From positions 83,099 through 147,098 of the forward strand of contig PHFX01000148.1 of NCBI GenBank assembly GCA_007618135.1: DNA of 64,000 nt, written 5' to 3'. Position numbers and translations under genes: made by a program. This stretch comes from Candidatus Brocadia sp. WS118. GTDB taxonomy: Bacteria; Planctomycetota; Brocadiia; Brocadiales; Brocadiaceae. The notes beneath the pieces are model-generated. The model had not been told where the DNA came from. It ran no database searches and saw nothing but the letters and a program-made list of their open reading frames with translations. Below, one piece after another: positions 7,665 through 16,629 of the stretch (the first letter of the stretch is position 1; each line of letters starts with the position of its first letter).

Positions 7665-9329
7665 ATGTACAACAAGACAAAGAGGCGAAAGATTTTTTAT
7701 CTGTTTTTATTTTTCGGACTGTCAGTTTTTGGCGCTATGTGTGCCGAAGCTAATGAGTTTCATAGAGAAAACCTTGCTTTGACCGAGAAATCTTCATATC
7801 TACCGAAGAAAACCGTCGAGGTTGAAAAGCAATTTCCGCTCGATGTAAAGCCAAGCACGGTATTAACAACTGCAAATCAAATGTGCGTCGACTGCCATAA
7901 AACCACGACGTCTGCCCTGGTAATGGAATGGGAACGGTCGCGTCATGCCCAAAAGGGGGTAGGGTGTATTGATTGTCACAAGGCTAATGAGGGAGAAATT
8001 GACGCCTGGCTGCATATGGGAGCTTTGATTTCCATATTAGTTACTCCCAAAGACTGCTCAAATTGCCATGCAATTGAAGCCAAAGAGTTTTCAAGAAGCC
8101 ATCATGCTAAAGCCGGCGAAATCCTTTATAGCCTTGATAATCTACTTGCCGAGAGGGTTATTGGCCTTCCGGACAATAATGCAGATGCCGTTAACGGTTG
8201 TCTGCAATGCCACGGCAGCATAATAAAATTTAAGCGTAATGATGCGGGTGAGATATTGCGGGATAAGGGAAAACCGATACTTGACCCTAACACATGGCCA
8301 AACAGTGGAATTGGCCGGTTAAATCCGGATGGTTCAAAAGGTTCGTGCCACGCATGCCATTCGAGACATTCATTTGAGGCAAAATTGTCCAGGGCACCTG
8401 AAAATTGTGGGAAATGCCACATGGGGCCTGACCATCCGCAAATGGAAATTTATAAAGAATCAAAGCATGGAATTGCGTATACCGCCAATATTGATCGCAT
8501 GGCGCTGGATAAGGAAGGTCGTTGGGTGTTGGGGAAGGATTACTCCGCAGCCCCGACATGTACAACCTGCCATATCAGCAACTATATGACATCGGAAGGT
8601 GAGCATAATGCAAGTAACCATGATGTTGGAGAACGACTTAGCTGGACACTTCGCCCGGTCGTCAGCACAAAGATAAATATGGTGATTTACGAAGATGGGT
8701 TTAAGGAGGATTATCCCGATACCCGGAAACTGCCTGAGATTGGTGAAGAGGTGCAGGTGATTGAAAAAATCGTGCAGGACGAAACGTTGGTTGATAAAGT
8801 CGTTTCAAAGCGCGTTCATAAAATTGTGACCTGGCAAGAACGGCGTGAAAAAATGAAGGGCGTATGCAGAAATTGTCATAATCATACCCATGTCGACAAT
8901 TTTTACCAACAATTCGATAGTCTCGTGGCCCTCTACAACAAAAAATTTGCTGAACCTGCACAGGCAATGATGAATGCTTTGATTCAGGACGAAGTCTTAA
9001 ACTCAAATTCACCATTTGAACATGAAGTTCAATGGATTTTCTGGGAATTGTGGCACCATGAAGGCAGAAGGGCGCGGCATGGCGCAAGTATGATGGGTCC
9101 TGATTATACACACTGGCATGGCTTGTATGAGGTGGCAAAGCACTATTATATGAAGTTTTTGCCTGCCGTAATTAAGGCCGCTGCCCGAAAGAGCGATGAG
9201 ATGAAGACAAAATACGAACGAAAAATTGAGGAATTGCTGAACCAGGAAGAACATTTGTGGATCAAGGGTCTTTCTGAAGAAGAAATAAACGTATTAAAGT
9301 CTACATACAAAAATCGTTATGCTGAATAA
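7665..9329 (+). CDS. octaheme hydroxylamine oxidoreductase-like cytochrome c
   Basis: 554 residues with an N-terminal signal peptide (about 1-30, cleavage after MCAEA) and exactly eight CxxCH heme sites (MCVDCH, GCIDCH, DCSNCH, GCLQCH, SCHACH, NCGKCH, TCTTCH, VCRNCH). Spacing and the C-terminal helical bundle follow the HAO family. The motif DYTHWHG puts Tyr481 where true HAOs have the tyrosine cross-linked to the P460 heme, so an oxidative enzyme (hydroxylamine or NO-level chemistry, or hydrazine-type) is more likely than the Tyr-less reductive type. It would act in the anammoxosome or periplasm. No partner cytochrome gene is adjacent; DUF488 precedes and a ClC gene follows. Exact substrate is not readable from sequence. 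Confidence 0.93.
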   Translation: MYNKTKRRKIFYLFLFFGLSVFGAMCAEANEFHRENLALTEKSSYLPKKTVEVEKQFPLDVKPSTVLTTANQMCVDCHKTTTSALVMEWERSRHAQKGVGCIDCHKANEGEIDAWLHMGALISILVTPKDCSNCHAIEAKEFSRSHHAKAGEILYSLDNLLAERVIGLPDNNADAVNGCLQCHGSIIKFKRNDAGEILRDKGKPILDPNTWPNSGIGRLNPDGSKGSCHACHSRHSFEAKLSRAPENCGKCHMGPDHPQMEIYKESKHGIAYTANIDRMALDKEGRWVLGKDYSAAPTCTTCHISNYMTSEGEHNASNHDVGERLSWTLRPVVSTKINMVIYEDGFKEDYPDTRKLPEIGEEVQVIEKIVQDETLVDKVVSKRVHKIVTWQERREKMKGVCRNCHNHTHVDNFYQQFDSLVALYNKKFAEPAQAMMNALIQDEVLNSNSPFEHEVQWIFWELWHHEGRRARHGASMMGPDYTHWHGLYEVAKHYYMKFLPAVIKAAARKSDEMKTKYERKIEELLNQEEHLWIKGLSEEEINVLKSTYKNRYAE

Positions 9330-9385
9330 ACAGGTTTTAACTGTATGTCTCTAAAAATATACTCAAGATGTTCTAAAGTAAAATT

Positions 9386-11257
9386 ATGTTGTCATCTATC
9401 CTGACAAAAATAAGACTATTTTCTTTCGGTAAGATCATACACTGGCTCAATCGCCAGCAATTCTCCGAATCAGTTGCTCTTGCTGTAATAGCAATACTCG
9501 TTGGCCTCACGAGCGGCATAGGAGTATGGCTCTTCAAACAACTGTTTCATGTGATATACCGGTATGCATTTGAGGGAATAGATACACCCCTGGGTTTTTT
9601 GTATCAGAAAGAAAGCGCCCTTCGATTTTTCCATGATTTGGCGAATTGGACCGGATTTGACAGGATAGGAATAGCCTTGGGTTTCATAGGAAATTGGACG
9701 ATCTTCTTTATACCTGCACTTGGCGGTCTCGCTGTCGGACTGATTTCCCATTTTCTTATCGGTAAGGAACGATATCTGGGCATAGCAGGTATTATGGAAT
9801 CCGTGGCATTAGGGGGTGGGCGGCTGCCCTATCGAAAAATACCAACCAAAACAGTTGCCGCTGCATTATCCATCGGTTCCGGAGCGTCAGTGGGTCCTGC
9901 GGACCCCTCAATGCAGATTGGCGCATACGTAGGATCAATGTTTGGGCAACTCTTGCGTCTTTCTGATGAACGAATCCGTGCACTTGTTGCATCGGGAGTT
10001 GCAGGAGGGCTAGCCGCAGCCTTCAACGCACCTATTGCCGCCATATTTTTCGCCTTGGAAATTATTATCGGAGAACTGAGCGTAAACGCCTTTGGAATCG
10101 TTACTTTAGCATCTGTGGTCTCGTCTGTGTTTACGCAGGCCGTATCTGGGCATCAACCTGCATTTCACATCCCTGCATATGCCTTTAATTCAGTATGGGA
10201 ACTGCCGCTTTATTTTGGACTAGGTGTGCTGTCCGGACTTAGCTCGGCATTCTACATTCGTTTGCATCATTTTACGCGGGGTATCTTTGATACATGGCGT
10301 GCTCCACGCTGGCTTAAACCGGCAGTTGCTGGTCTCGCCGTCAGCCTCGTTGGAATGCATCTGCCACAGGTGTTTGGTACAGGGTATACGATAATTGAAA
10401 ATATTTTAGACGACAGCCCGATGACGGTGACTCTCCTGCTTTCACTGACGTTAGCCAGGCTAGTGCTAACACCAATCTGCATTAGCAGCGGTTTTCACGG
10501 AGGTGTATTTGCGCCCTCCCTTTTTTCCGGCGCTACACTTGGGGGCGCATATGGACTCGTTGCCAGACATATTTTTCCTTCTCTCAACATTTCACCACCT
10601 GCATTTGCAATGGTCGGGATGGCAGCCGTCCTGGCAGGTACAATACACGCGCCAATTACCTCGTTCATCCTGCTCTTTGAAATGACCCATGACTATCGGA
10701 TTATTTTGCCATTAATCGCAGCGGTAAATGTTAGTCTGTTTCTCTCGTGGCATCTGCAACACGATTCAGTATATACCCTGGGACTGACGCGCAAGGGTAT
10801 ACGCTTACAACGAGGACGCGACATTGACGTGCTGGAAACAATTACGATAAGCGAAGTCATGGAGACTGAAATCGTTACATTGCGGGAATCTGATTCGTTG
10901 ACAGTAGCAACCGAGTTACTTACCAGAAAACGACAGCACGGCTTACCAGTGCTCAATGATGCAGGCGAATTGACTGGCATTATCACGGTGCAAGATATTG
11001 ATCGAGCACAGGATGACGATAGGGGCATGGTGCGTTCTGTTGGTGAAGTCTGCACACGAGAGCTACTCCTTGCATATCCAGACGAAACGATTGGTGCCGC
11101 TTTACGTCGTATCGGAGTCCGCAATGTTGGTCAGTTACCAGTCGTGGCGCGCAATAATCCGCGTCATTTAGTAGGTTTGCTGCATAATACCGATATCGCA
11201 CGCGCCTACGATCTGACAGTGACCCGCCGCGCGTCAACACGACAACGTGCATTTTAA
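9386..11257 (+). CDS. ClC-family anion channel/transporter with C-terminal CBS pair
   Basis: 623 residues: about ten membrane segments (residues 30-450) of the ClC fold followed by two CBS domains (about 485-610) that usually bind nucleotides. The three ClC selectivity loops are recognisable: GSGASVGPADPS, GVAGGLAAAFNAPIAA and GGVFAPSLFSGATLGG. In the first loop the position of the gating glutamate (GREGP/GPEDP in relatives) is Ala172, so proton coupling is probably altered and the protein may behave as a passive channel. Weak ribosome site. It follows the HAO-like gene by 56 nt and could serve charge balance or halide/nitrite/nitrate movement; the ion is not known. Confidence 0.9.
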   Translation: MLSSILTKIRLFSFGKIIHWLNRQQFSESVALAVIAILVGLTSGIGVWLFKQLFHVIYRYAFEGIDTPLGFLYQKESALRFFHDLANWTGFDRIGIALGFIGNWTIFFIPALGGLAVGLISHFLIGKERYLGIAGIMESVALGGGRLPYRKIPTKTVAAALSIGSGASVGPADPSMQIGAYVGSMFGQLLRLSDERIRALVASGVAGGLAAAFNAPIAAIFFALEIIIGELSVNAFGIVTLASVVSSVFTQAVSGHQPAFHIPAYAFNSVWELPLYFGLGVLSGLSSAFYIRLHHFTRGIFDTWRAPRWLKPAVAGLAVSLVGMHLPQVFGTGYTIIENILDDSPMTVTLLLSLTLARLVLTPICISSGFHGGVFAPSLFSGATLGGAYGLVARHIFPSLNISPPAFAMVGMAAVLAGTIHAPITSFILLFEMTHDYRIILPLIAAVNVSLFLSWHLQHDSVYTLGLTRKGIRLQRGRDIDVLETITISEVMETEIVTLRESDSLTVATELLTRKRQHGLPVLNDAGELTGIITVQDIDRAQDDDRGMVRSVGEVCTRELLLAYPDETIGAALRRIGVRNVGQLPVVARNNPRHLVGLLHNTDIARAYDLTVTRRASTRQRAF

Positions 11258-11320
11258 ACGCACCTCAGGACGTTTGATGATCTGGGAATTCCTCATATGA
11301 TATACAATCGTTATGTTAAT

Positions 11321-11592
11321 TATACTCAAGATGCTCATATAAGGTGAACTTTAAATTGGTAACAGGGTGGCACGGACAAACTTCGTTTGTCCGTGTTGGA
11401 CTTGCACGACATTGTTTCCGAAGTAGTCATGTTAACCTGTAGATAGACAATACAAGACAGGCCACACAAGCACAAGGCATAAAGCAGTCTTGCAAAAACA
11501 CGGACAAGCACAGCTTGTCCGTGCCACCCCATTGGATTATAACGACTCTGTAGCAAGGGTATAAATCATAAATTGTGAGCCGCTTGAGTATA
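11321..11592. repeat. 272-nt inverted-repeat element carrying two hairpins
   Basis: Fills most of the 462-nt gap after the ClC gene. The ends are imperfect inverted repeats (TATACTCAAGATGCTCATA at 11321 and its complement at 11574-11592). Inside are two perfect hairpins of related sequence, CACGGACAAAC-TTC-GTTTGTCCGTG (11371-11395) and CACGGACAAGC-ACA-GCTTGTCCGTG (11499-11523), themselves within GGGTGGCACGG/CCGTGCCACCC arms. No transposase. A single related end (TATACTCAAGATG) occurs at about 9358. MITE-like by appearance. Confidence 0.7.
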
Positions 11593-11719
11593 CTTTACAC
11601 CGGAAGTATGAGGTGAAGTAATAAAAATGGATAAATAAGCGGATTATGACCGGTAGGCCGAATCCGCCAGAATCGTTTTAGCTTTATCGTACAATTTATT
11701 TTTTTGAAAAGTATCAATC

Positions 11720-12931
11720 ATGGAAGCCAAAAAGAATATTGTTGTGTTGGGAGCCGGCTATGGTGGAATTACGGCTGCGTTGAGATTGGCAAGATTATTC
11801 CATAAGCATCCGGAATATCAAATACATCTCATTGATAGAAACCCTTACCATACACTCAAGACACAATTGCATGAGGCAGCGGTTCGAAAAACGGAGATAT
11901 CCATTCCTATTGACCGCATTATACAAAGACGAAATATCATCTTTCATCTTGGAGAAGTAACCAGGATTGATCCCCGTGAACATATCGTTCATGGGGAAAG
12001 CGGATATTTACCATTTCATTACCTGATAATAGCGATTGGAAGTCAGGTAAATTTTTACAATATCCCCGGATTGCAGGAAAACTCCTTCCCGCTTCAGACT
12101 TTGAAAGACGCACAGATGATCTATGATTATATTGGTCAACTATGTAAGAGCGCAGCATCAGAACCGGTTGAAGAGAGGCGAAGAGATATGCTCCGATTTG
12201 TCATCGGTGGCGGTGGTTTATCGGGGGTAGAATTCGCTGCCGAACTTGCTGACCATGCAACACAGTGCACCCGTGACTCTCATGTGAATCCTCGTGAGAT
12301 TGAGATCATCATTGTCGAATCGGGTAGTCGTATAGTCCCGGGAATGGATGAATCCTTTGCGGCACGTATTCACAAAAAACTTCTTGGAAAAAATGTAACA
12401 ATCATACCAAAATCAAAGATCATTGGCCGGACACCTGACACTGCAACCCTTTCATCGGGTGAAGCGCTGAAAACAAAAGCTTTAATTTGGACAGGCGGCA
12501 TTCGCATCAGTGAACTTGCAAGAGAAAGCGGGTTGAAAATCGGACAATCAGGGCGCATCATTGTAGATGAGTACCTTCGTGCAGAAAGTTATCCTTTTAT
12601 TTACGCCATTGGTGATAGTGCCCTTGCAATAAATCCCTACACAAAGGAACCTGTTCCAGCCGCTGCCCAGTTTGCCTTGCAGCAAGGTTGCTTAGTAGCA
12701 CACAATATTTATGCAGATATTTTTGAGGGCGTGAGGGAACCGTATCATCCCAAACTCATGGGTGAGGTCGTCAGCCTGGGAAGACATCTTGCTGTGGGAT
12801 GGTTAGCCCTTCCCTTCCTGAAAAAGATTACCTTTGTTGGTTTTTTGGGAAGCCTTCTGAAAACTGCCATTCAGGAGAAACACATATTCCTCCTGAGAAG
12901 AGAAAGTGGAAAGTGGGTAGCGCCGCAATAA
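11720..12931 (+). CDS. ndh: type II NADH:quinone oxidoreductase (NDH-2)
   Basis: 403 residues. The N-terminal FAD-binding motif is VVLGAGYGGITAALRLA (about 8-24). The NADH-binding half has VIGGGGLSGVEFAAELAD (about 161-178). The second FAD motif is YAIGDSALA, and the aqua/AQ quinone-site stretch PAAAQFALQQG is present. It oxidises NADH and passes electrons to menaquinone at the inner face of the membrane without pumping protons. The C-terminal amphipathic part (LPFLKKITFVGFLGSLLK) probably anchors it. It follows a repeat-filled gap, so it likely has its own promoter. Sulfide:quinone reductase is a related alternative, but its redox cysteines are not seen. Confidence 0.88.
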   Translation: MEAKKNIVVLGAGYGGITAALRLARLFHKHPEYQIHLIDRNPYHTLKTQLHEAAVRKTEISIPIDRIIQRRNIIFHLGEVTRIDPREHIVHGESGYLPFHYLIIAIGSQVNFYNIPGLQENSFPLQTLKDAQMIYDYIGQLCKSAASEPVEERRRDMLRFVIGGGGLSGVEFAAELADHATQCTRDSHVNPREIEIIIVESGSRIVPGMDESFAARIHKKLLGKNVTIIPKSKIIGRTPDTATLSSGEALKTKALIWTGGIRISELARESGLKIGQSGRIIVDEYLRAESYPFIYAIGDSALAINPYTKEPVPAAAQFALQQGCLVAHNIYADIFEGVREPYHPKLMGEVVSLGRHLAVGWLALPFLKKITFVGFLGSLLKTAIQEKHIFLLRRESGKWVAPQ

Positions 12932-12947
12932 TTTAATCTTAATAAAT

Positions 12948-13006
12948 TTTAATCACCCCCCTGTTTTCCCCAAGCTTACGGGGGGGATTATGGGAGGGAA
13001 AAGTCG
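12948..13006. repeat. G-rich palindromic repeat, copy 2
   Basis: CACCCCCCTGTTTTCCCC / AAGCTTAC / GGGGGGGATTATGGGAGGG in the gap between ndh and the VOC gene. Right flank (AAAGTCGCTGAAGACC) matches copy 1 in the same orientation. Confidence 0.7.
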
Positions 13007-13138
13007 CTGAAGACCTAATTCATTACCATGCAAAATTAATTGAAAGGACATCGAATGTCAGGCGATGGTTACGAATAAATGATATCCTGACACAATCGCG
13101 TGCGATGGGGTTCCTGTCGCAGGAAAGGAGTTAGAATA

Positions 13139-13522
13139 ATGTTCAAGAAGGTCGATCATGTGGAAATCGTACCAGAAGATTCGGAAAAAACCATCAGCTT
13201 CTATGTAGACGTCTTTGGCTTTAGAATTAGGAGTCGTAAGAAAATGGATATCCATCCCATGAAAGAGATTATCTACCTTGAACTTGGCGATACCGTCATT
13301 GAGATTATATCCGTTGATAATCCCAGTCCAAAATCCGGAAACCCCTGGGAGGTTGGATACCGGGGTATTGCCCTTGAGGTTGACGACATGGCAAGGGCAG
13401 TGGATTATCTGAAGGGCAAGGGGATACCCATAACCCGTGAGCCTGTAGACCTGGGAAACTCATTTCGTGGAGAAATAAGGGACCCGGATGGACTTCTTAT
13501 TGAACTCCGGCAGTGGAAATAA
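13139..13522 (+). CDS. VOC (glyoxalase/bleomycin resistance/dioxygenase) superfamily protein
   Basis: About 127 residues from ATG 13139, which has AAAGGAG 8 nt upstream; the longer frame from 13100 adds 13 residues of no family resemblance. The sequence shows the paired beta-alpha-beta-beta-beta modules of VOC proteins: VDHVEIVPEDSEKTISFYVDVFGF, then YLELGDTVIEII, then GIALEVDDMARAVDYL and RDPDGLLIELRQW. His (residue 5), and the two Glu at strand ends are candidate metal ligands, as in glyoxalase I or methylmalonyl-CoA epimerase. Substrate unknown. Confidence 0.85.
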   Translation: MFKKVDHVEIVPEDSEKTISFYVDVFGFRIRSRKKMDIHPMKEIIYLELGDTVIEIISVDNPSPKSGNPWEVGYRGIALEVDDMARAVDYLKGKGIPITREPVDLGNSFRGEIRDPDGLLIELRQWK

Positions 13523-13644
13523 CAGCATGATGCCCAGGAGCAACCGATCGGCCTCATGGTCAGAATACCGTTGATGAGCTGAAACGTCAGATACAAAGAA
13601 ACGCAATTGTGATAAGATATTAAAAACACGAGGAGATTTTACAG

Positions 13645-14379
13645 ATGATACCGGATAAAATGATGCAGATGCCTGGAGTAAATGAAATAAAACAGCTACT
13701 CATGAAACCTCTTTTTACGGTGGTAATTACGGCGTTTGCTGCCATAGTGACAATGCAAGCCACAGCGGCCAGTGGCGAGAATACAAAGGATTCCAGGGGC
13801 TTGTCTCCGCAGACTCTTTGCCCGGTAACCTGGGAAAAAATCGATAAGACGCTCTTCGTGGATGCGGAGGGGCACCACATCTATGTCTGTAGCCGACAGT
13901 GTCTGGCAACTGTGGAGGCCAGGCCAGCAGAATACCTTCAGAGACTCCTGGCCAGGGGCCAGCAAGCTGAATCACTGTCCACCACGGTGAACAACTGCTC
14001 TCCAGATGGTTGTCCGTTGCCGGTGAAAGTCAAGACGGACGTTAAGACAACCAAAGAGGTCGTGGCGGACGGACCTATTATCTCTACGCTGGGTCTGAAA
14101 GTCCTGATGGACGCCCAGGCACATGGCGAAACGGAACAGCGTCTTTTCACCCTGTCAACCTGGCGCAAGATCCCGCTTTTTAGTGAACGTGAGCGTGTCG
14201 CACTGGCGTGGACGGAAGCGGTCACACTCGTTGCCGACACGCGCGTTCCCGATGATGTATACGAGACGCTCTGCAAACAGTTCACTGAAAAAGAACGGGT
14301 TGATCTCACCCTGGCCATTGTGGCCATCAATGGATGGAACCGGATGAACGTTGCGTTTCGTACGGTTCCGGGATCTTAA
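13645..14379 (+). CDS. secreted chimeric protein: YHS-type metal domain plus truncated carboxymuconolactone decarboxylase/AhpD-like domain
   Basis: 244 residues. Residues 20-41 form a signal peptide (MKPLFTVVITAF... to TAA). Residues about 57-98 are a YHS/TRASH-type metal-binding module (LCPVTWEKIDKTLFVDAEG, then VCSRQC). Residues about 143-160 (ISTLGLKVLMDAQA) look like the beginning of a rhodanese domain. From about residue 160 the text switches to the second half of a CMD/AhpD domain (HGETEQRL, ALAWTEAVTLVADTRVPDDVY, VAINGWNR), without the CxxC that normally precedes it. The first nine codons and ribosome site resemble the FMN-binding gene at 16128. Start may be 13645 (GAGGAG) or 13702. 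Probably a recombination chimera; activity doubtful. Confidence 0.6.
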   Translation: MIPDKMMQMPGVNEIKQLLMKPLFTVVITAFAAIVTMQATAASGENTKDSRGLSPQTLCPVTWEKIDKTLFVDAEGHHIYVCSRQCLATVEARPAEYLQRLLARGQQAESLSTTVNNCSPDGCPLPVKVKTDVKTTKEVVADGPIISTLGLKVLMDAQAHGETEQRLFTLSTWRKIPLFSERERVALAWTEAVTLVADTRVPDDVYETLCKQFTEKERVDLTLAIVAINGWNRMNVAFRTVPGS

Positions 14380-14414
14380 CATCTCCCAAAAGATTTATTT
14401 AGGCATTCAGCGAC

Positions 14415-14468
14415 TCCACCCCCTGGTTTCCCTCAGGTTACTGGGGGATTATGGGAGGTGATTGGAAT
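14415..14468. repeat. G-rich palindromic repeat, copy 3
   Basis: CCACCCCCTGGTTTCCCTCAG / GTTACT / GGGGGATTATGGGAGG between the chimeric gene and the MFS gene. Its left flank (GCATTCAGCGACT) is the reverse complement of the flank in copies 1-2, so this copy is inverted. The rest of the 219-nt gap shows no gene. Confidence 0.65.
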
Positions 14469-14598
14469 GTCTGTACATTTACTATATAAGATTGACTACG
14501 AAAGAGTCATTATAAAGCAAAAACAGTTATACGAGAGGGCAACCCCTTAAAGATTTGCCCATGACAATATCCTTTTCGAACTAATCAAGCCACCAGCT

Positions 14599-15852
14599 AT
14601 GCGGTTGGCTCAGACTTTACAGACACGGATGAAAACAGCTTCTAGGAAAAAAAAGACTTCAAAACAGCTTCGGACGTCAACTGTCTACACTATTTTAGTC
14701 GGCATCAGCTTTTCGCACATGCTGAATGATATGATTCAATCCTTGATCCCGTCTCTTTATCCTCTTTTAAAAAATTCATTTGAACTGAGTTTTGTCCAGA
14801 TCGGCTTAATTCAACTGACTTTTCAGATGACGGCCAGCATGCTGCAGCCATTTGTAGGTTTTTACACTGACAAAGAACCACAGCCATTTTCCCTCACCAT
14901 TGGAATGACTTTTACTCTTATTGGACTCATGTACGTCTCTTTTGCCAATAGTTTTACCGCCATCCTCATTTCTGTAGCCTTGATCGGTACCGGCTCATCT
15001 GTCTTTCATCCTGAATCTTCCAAGATCGCTTACCTGGCATCCGGTGGCAAACGTGGTCTTGCGCAGTCTATTTTCCAGGTTGGAGGAAATGCAGGCACCG
15101 CGATCGGGCCATTGTTGACCGCTTTGATCATTGTACGTTATGGCAGAAGCCACGCAGTATATTTCGGCATTTTGGCCCTGATTGCTATACTTATCTTATT
15201 CTATGTCGGCAAATGGGCAAAATCTCATTTAACTGAAATGAAAAAACACAAAGGTAGGTCGGCAGCCATAGAACACCACCCATATCTGACAAAACGAAAA
15301 ATTTATATCTCTGTTGCCATTCTGTTGCTGCTTATTTTTTCTAAATTTTTCTACCTTACCAGCATCAGCAGTTATTATACTTTTTTTCTGATTGATAAAT
15401 TTCAGGTGAGTATTAAACAATCCCAGCTATTTCTTTTTGCATTTTTAGCATCATCTGCACTGGGAACGTATTTTGGCGGGCCACTGGGAGATAAGTTTGG
15501 GAGGAAGTATGTGATCTGGTTTTCAATTCTTGGAGTTGCGCCATTCACACTGCTCATGCCTTATATGAGCTTGTTCTGGACAGCGGTCTTAAGTGTAATC
15601 ATTGGATTTATTTTGTCTTCTGCATTTCCGGCCATCTTAGTGTATGCACAGGAATTGATGCCGGTTAAGATAGGAATGATATCAGGATTGTTTTTTGGAT
15701 TTGCATTTGGAATGGGTGGTTTGGGTTCGGCCTTGCTGGGCATGCTGGCCGATGCAACCAGTATTTATTATGTCTATCATGTTTGCGCCTTCCTTCCATT
15801 GATAGGACTGATCACCTGGCTGCTCCCTGATTTAAATAAATCGGGGTTATAA
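14599..15852 (+). CDS. MFS transporter, fosmidomycin-resistance (Fsr) type
   Basis: 417 residues with about twelve hydrophobic segments in two six-helix halves. The Fsr-like signature SHMLNDMIQSLIPSLYPLLK follows helix 1, and VFHPESSKIAYLASGGKRGLAQSIFQVGGNAGTAIGP-type text (positions about 133-175) marks the central motif; GGPLGDKFGRKYV is the MFS motif A of the second half. It probably exports small hydrophilic compounds by proton antiport at the cytoplasmic membrane. The start is uncertain: ATG 14599 has no ribosome site and ATG 14629 begins a lysine-rich N-terminus that fits a cytoplasmic tail equally well. Confidence 0.85.
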   Translation: MRLAQTLQTRMKTASRKKKTSKQLRTSTVYTILVGISFSHMLNDMIQSLIPSLYPLLKNSFELSFVQIGLIQLTFQMTASMLQPFVGFYTDKEPQPFSLTIGMTFTLIGLMYVSFANSFTAILISVALIGTGSSVFHPESSKIAYLASGGKRGLAQSIFQVGGNAGTAIGPLLTALIIVRYGRSHAVYFGILALIAILILFYVGKWAKSHLTEMKKHKGRSAAIEHHPYLTKRKIYISVAILLLLIFSKFFYLTSISSYYTFFLIDKFQVSIKQSQLFLFAFLASSALGTYFGGPLGDKFGRKYVIWFSILGVAPFTLLMPYMSLFWTAVLSVIIGFILSSAFPAILVYAQELMPVKIGMISGLFFGFAFGMGGLGSALLGMLADATSIYYVYHVCAFLPLIGLITWLLPDLNKSGL

Positions 15853-16127
15853 TGCCTATAAATAATCAATCGTAAACTGCCCGGATATTTTGTGATTTAG
15901 ACTGAAATCGGAATGTACTTTTAATCGGATCATTTTGACGTCAGATGAGTTCAATGCATGAAAGAAAATAATTTAAGTTGAACCTGCCGGTACGGCCGTT
16001 AAGATTATCTCTGAAGATGATCCCAAGCCAAGCGCGGCAAACACGCAATGTTACACACAAAGGACGTAAAGTAAAACTTATAAAAGAAGAAATTTCTACA
16101 GGATACTACGATAAGGAGGTTTTACCG

Positions 16128-16499
16128 ATGATCCCGGACAAGATGTTGCAGATTCTTAAATACGAGGGTGTAGTCGCAATAGTAACCATGGGCGGTGATG
16201 GTCCGCATATAGTAAATACCTGGAATAGCTACATAACCATCACCCGAGATGAACACCTCTTGATCCCTGTTGGCGGCATGATACGGACTGAGGCTAATGT
16301 GGAGAAAAATAACAACGTTCTTATAACCCTTGGAAGCCGGGAAGTACAGGGATTCCGCGGCCCGGGTGCCGGGTTCCTGATCAAAGGCACGGCAGCCTTC
16401 ATAAAATCTGGCGAACAATTTGACATCCTAAAAAAACGATTTTCCTGGGCAAGAGCGGTTATGGAGATAACAATCCTCTCTGCCACGCAGACATTGTAA
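16128..16499 (+). CDS. FMN-binding split-barrel protein (Desulfovibrio FMN-bp type)
   Basis: 123 residues from ATG 16128, preceded by a near-perfect TAAGGAGG site. It matches the small FMN-binding protein of Desulfovibrio almost end to end: opening LKYEGVVAIVTMGGDGPHIVNTWNSY, then IPVGGMIRTEANVEKNN, LITLGSREVQG, GPGAGFLIKGTAAF, and closing LSATQTL. The fold is the pyridoxamine-phosphate-oxidase-like split barrel, a homodimer with one FMN per chain, thought to act as a cytoplasmic electron carrier. It sits 306 nt before a rubredoxin gene, a plausible redox partner. Confidence 0.9.
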   Translation: MIPDKMLQILKYEGVVAIVTMGGDGPHIVNTWNSYITITRDEHLLIPVGGMIRTEANVEKNNNVLITLGSREVQGFRGPGAGFLIKGTAAFIKSGEQFDILKKRFSWARAVMEITILSATQTL

Positions 16500-16629
16500 A
16501 AACAGCGTTTTGCGTGTAAGATTAAACTGATACTATCTTTATTGCAAATGAAGCGAAAGGCTTTTCTTAAGACAGGTCAAATGCTCAGCGATAAATGATA
16601 GTCGGTGTAGAATTGAATTGTGCCTTCGT

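Noticed and set aside
15978..16127. Long N-terminal extension of the FMN-binding protein, including KVKLIKEEISTGYYDKEVL
   Set aside because: The text looks somewhat like the tail of a FlgM-type anti-sigma factor, but a near-perfect TAAGGAGG site directly before ATG 16128 and the family length fix the start there.
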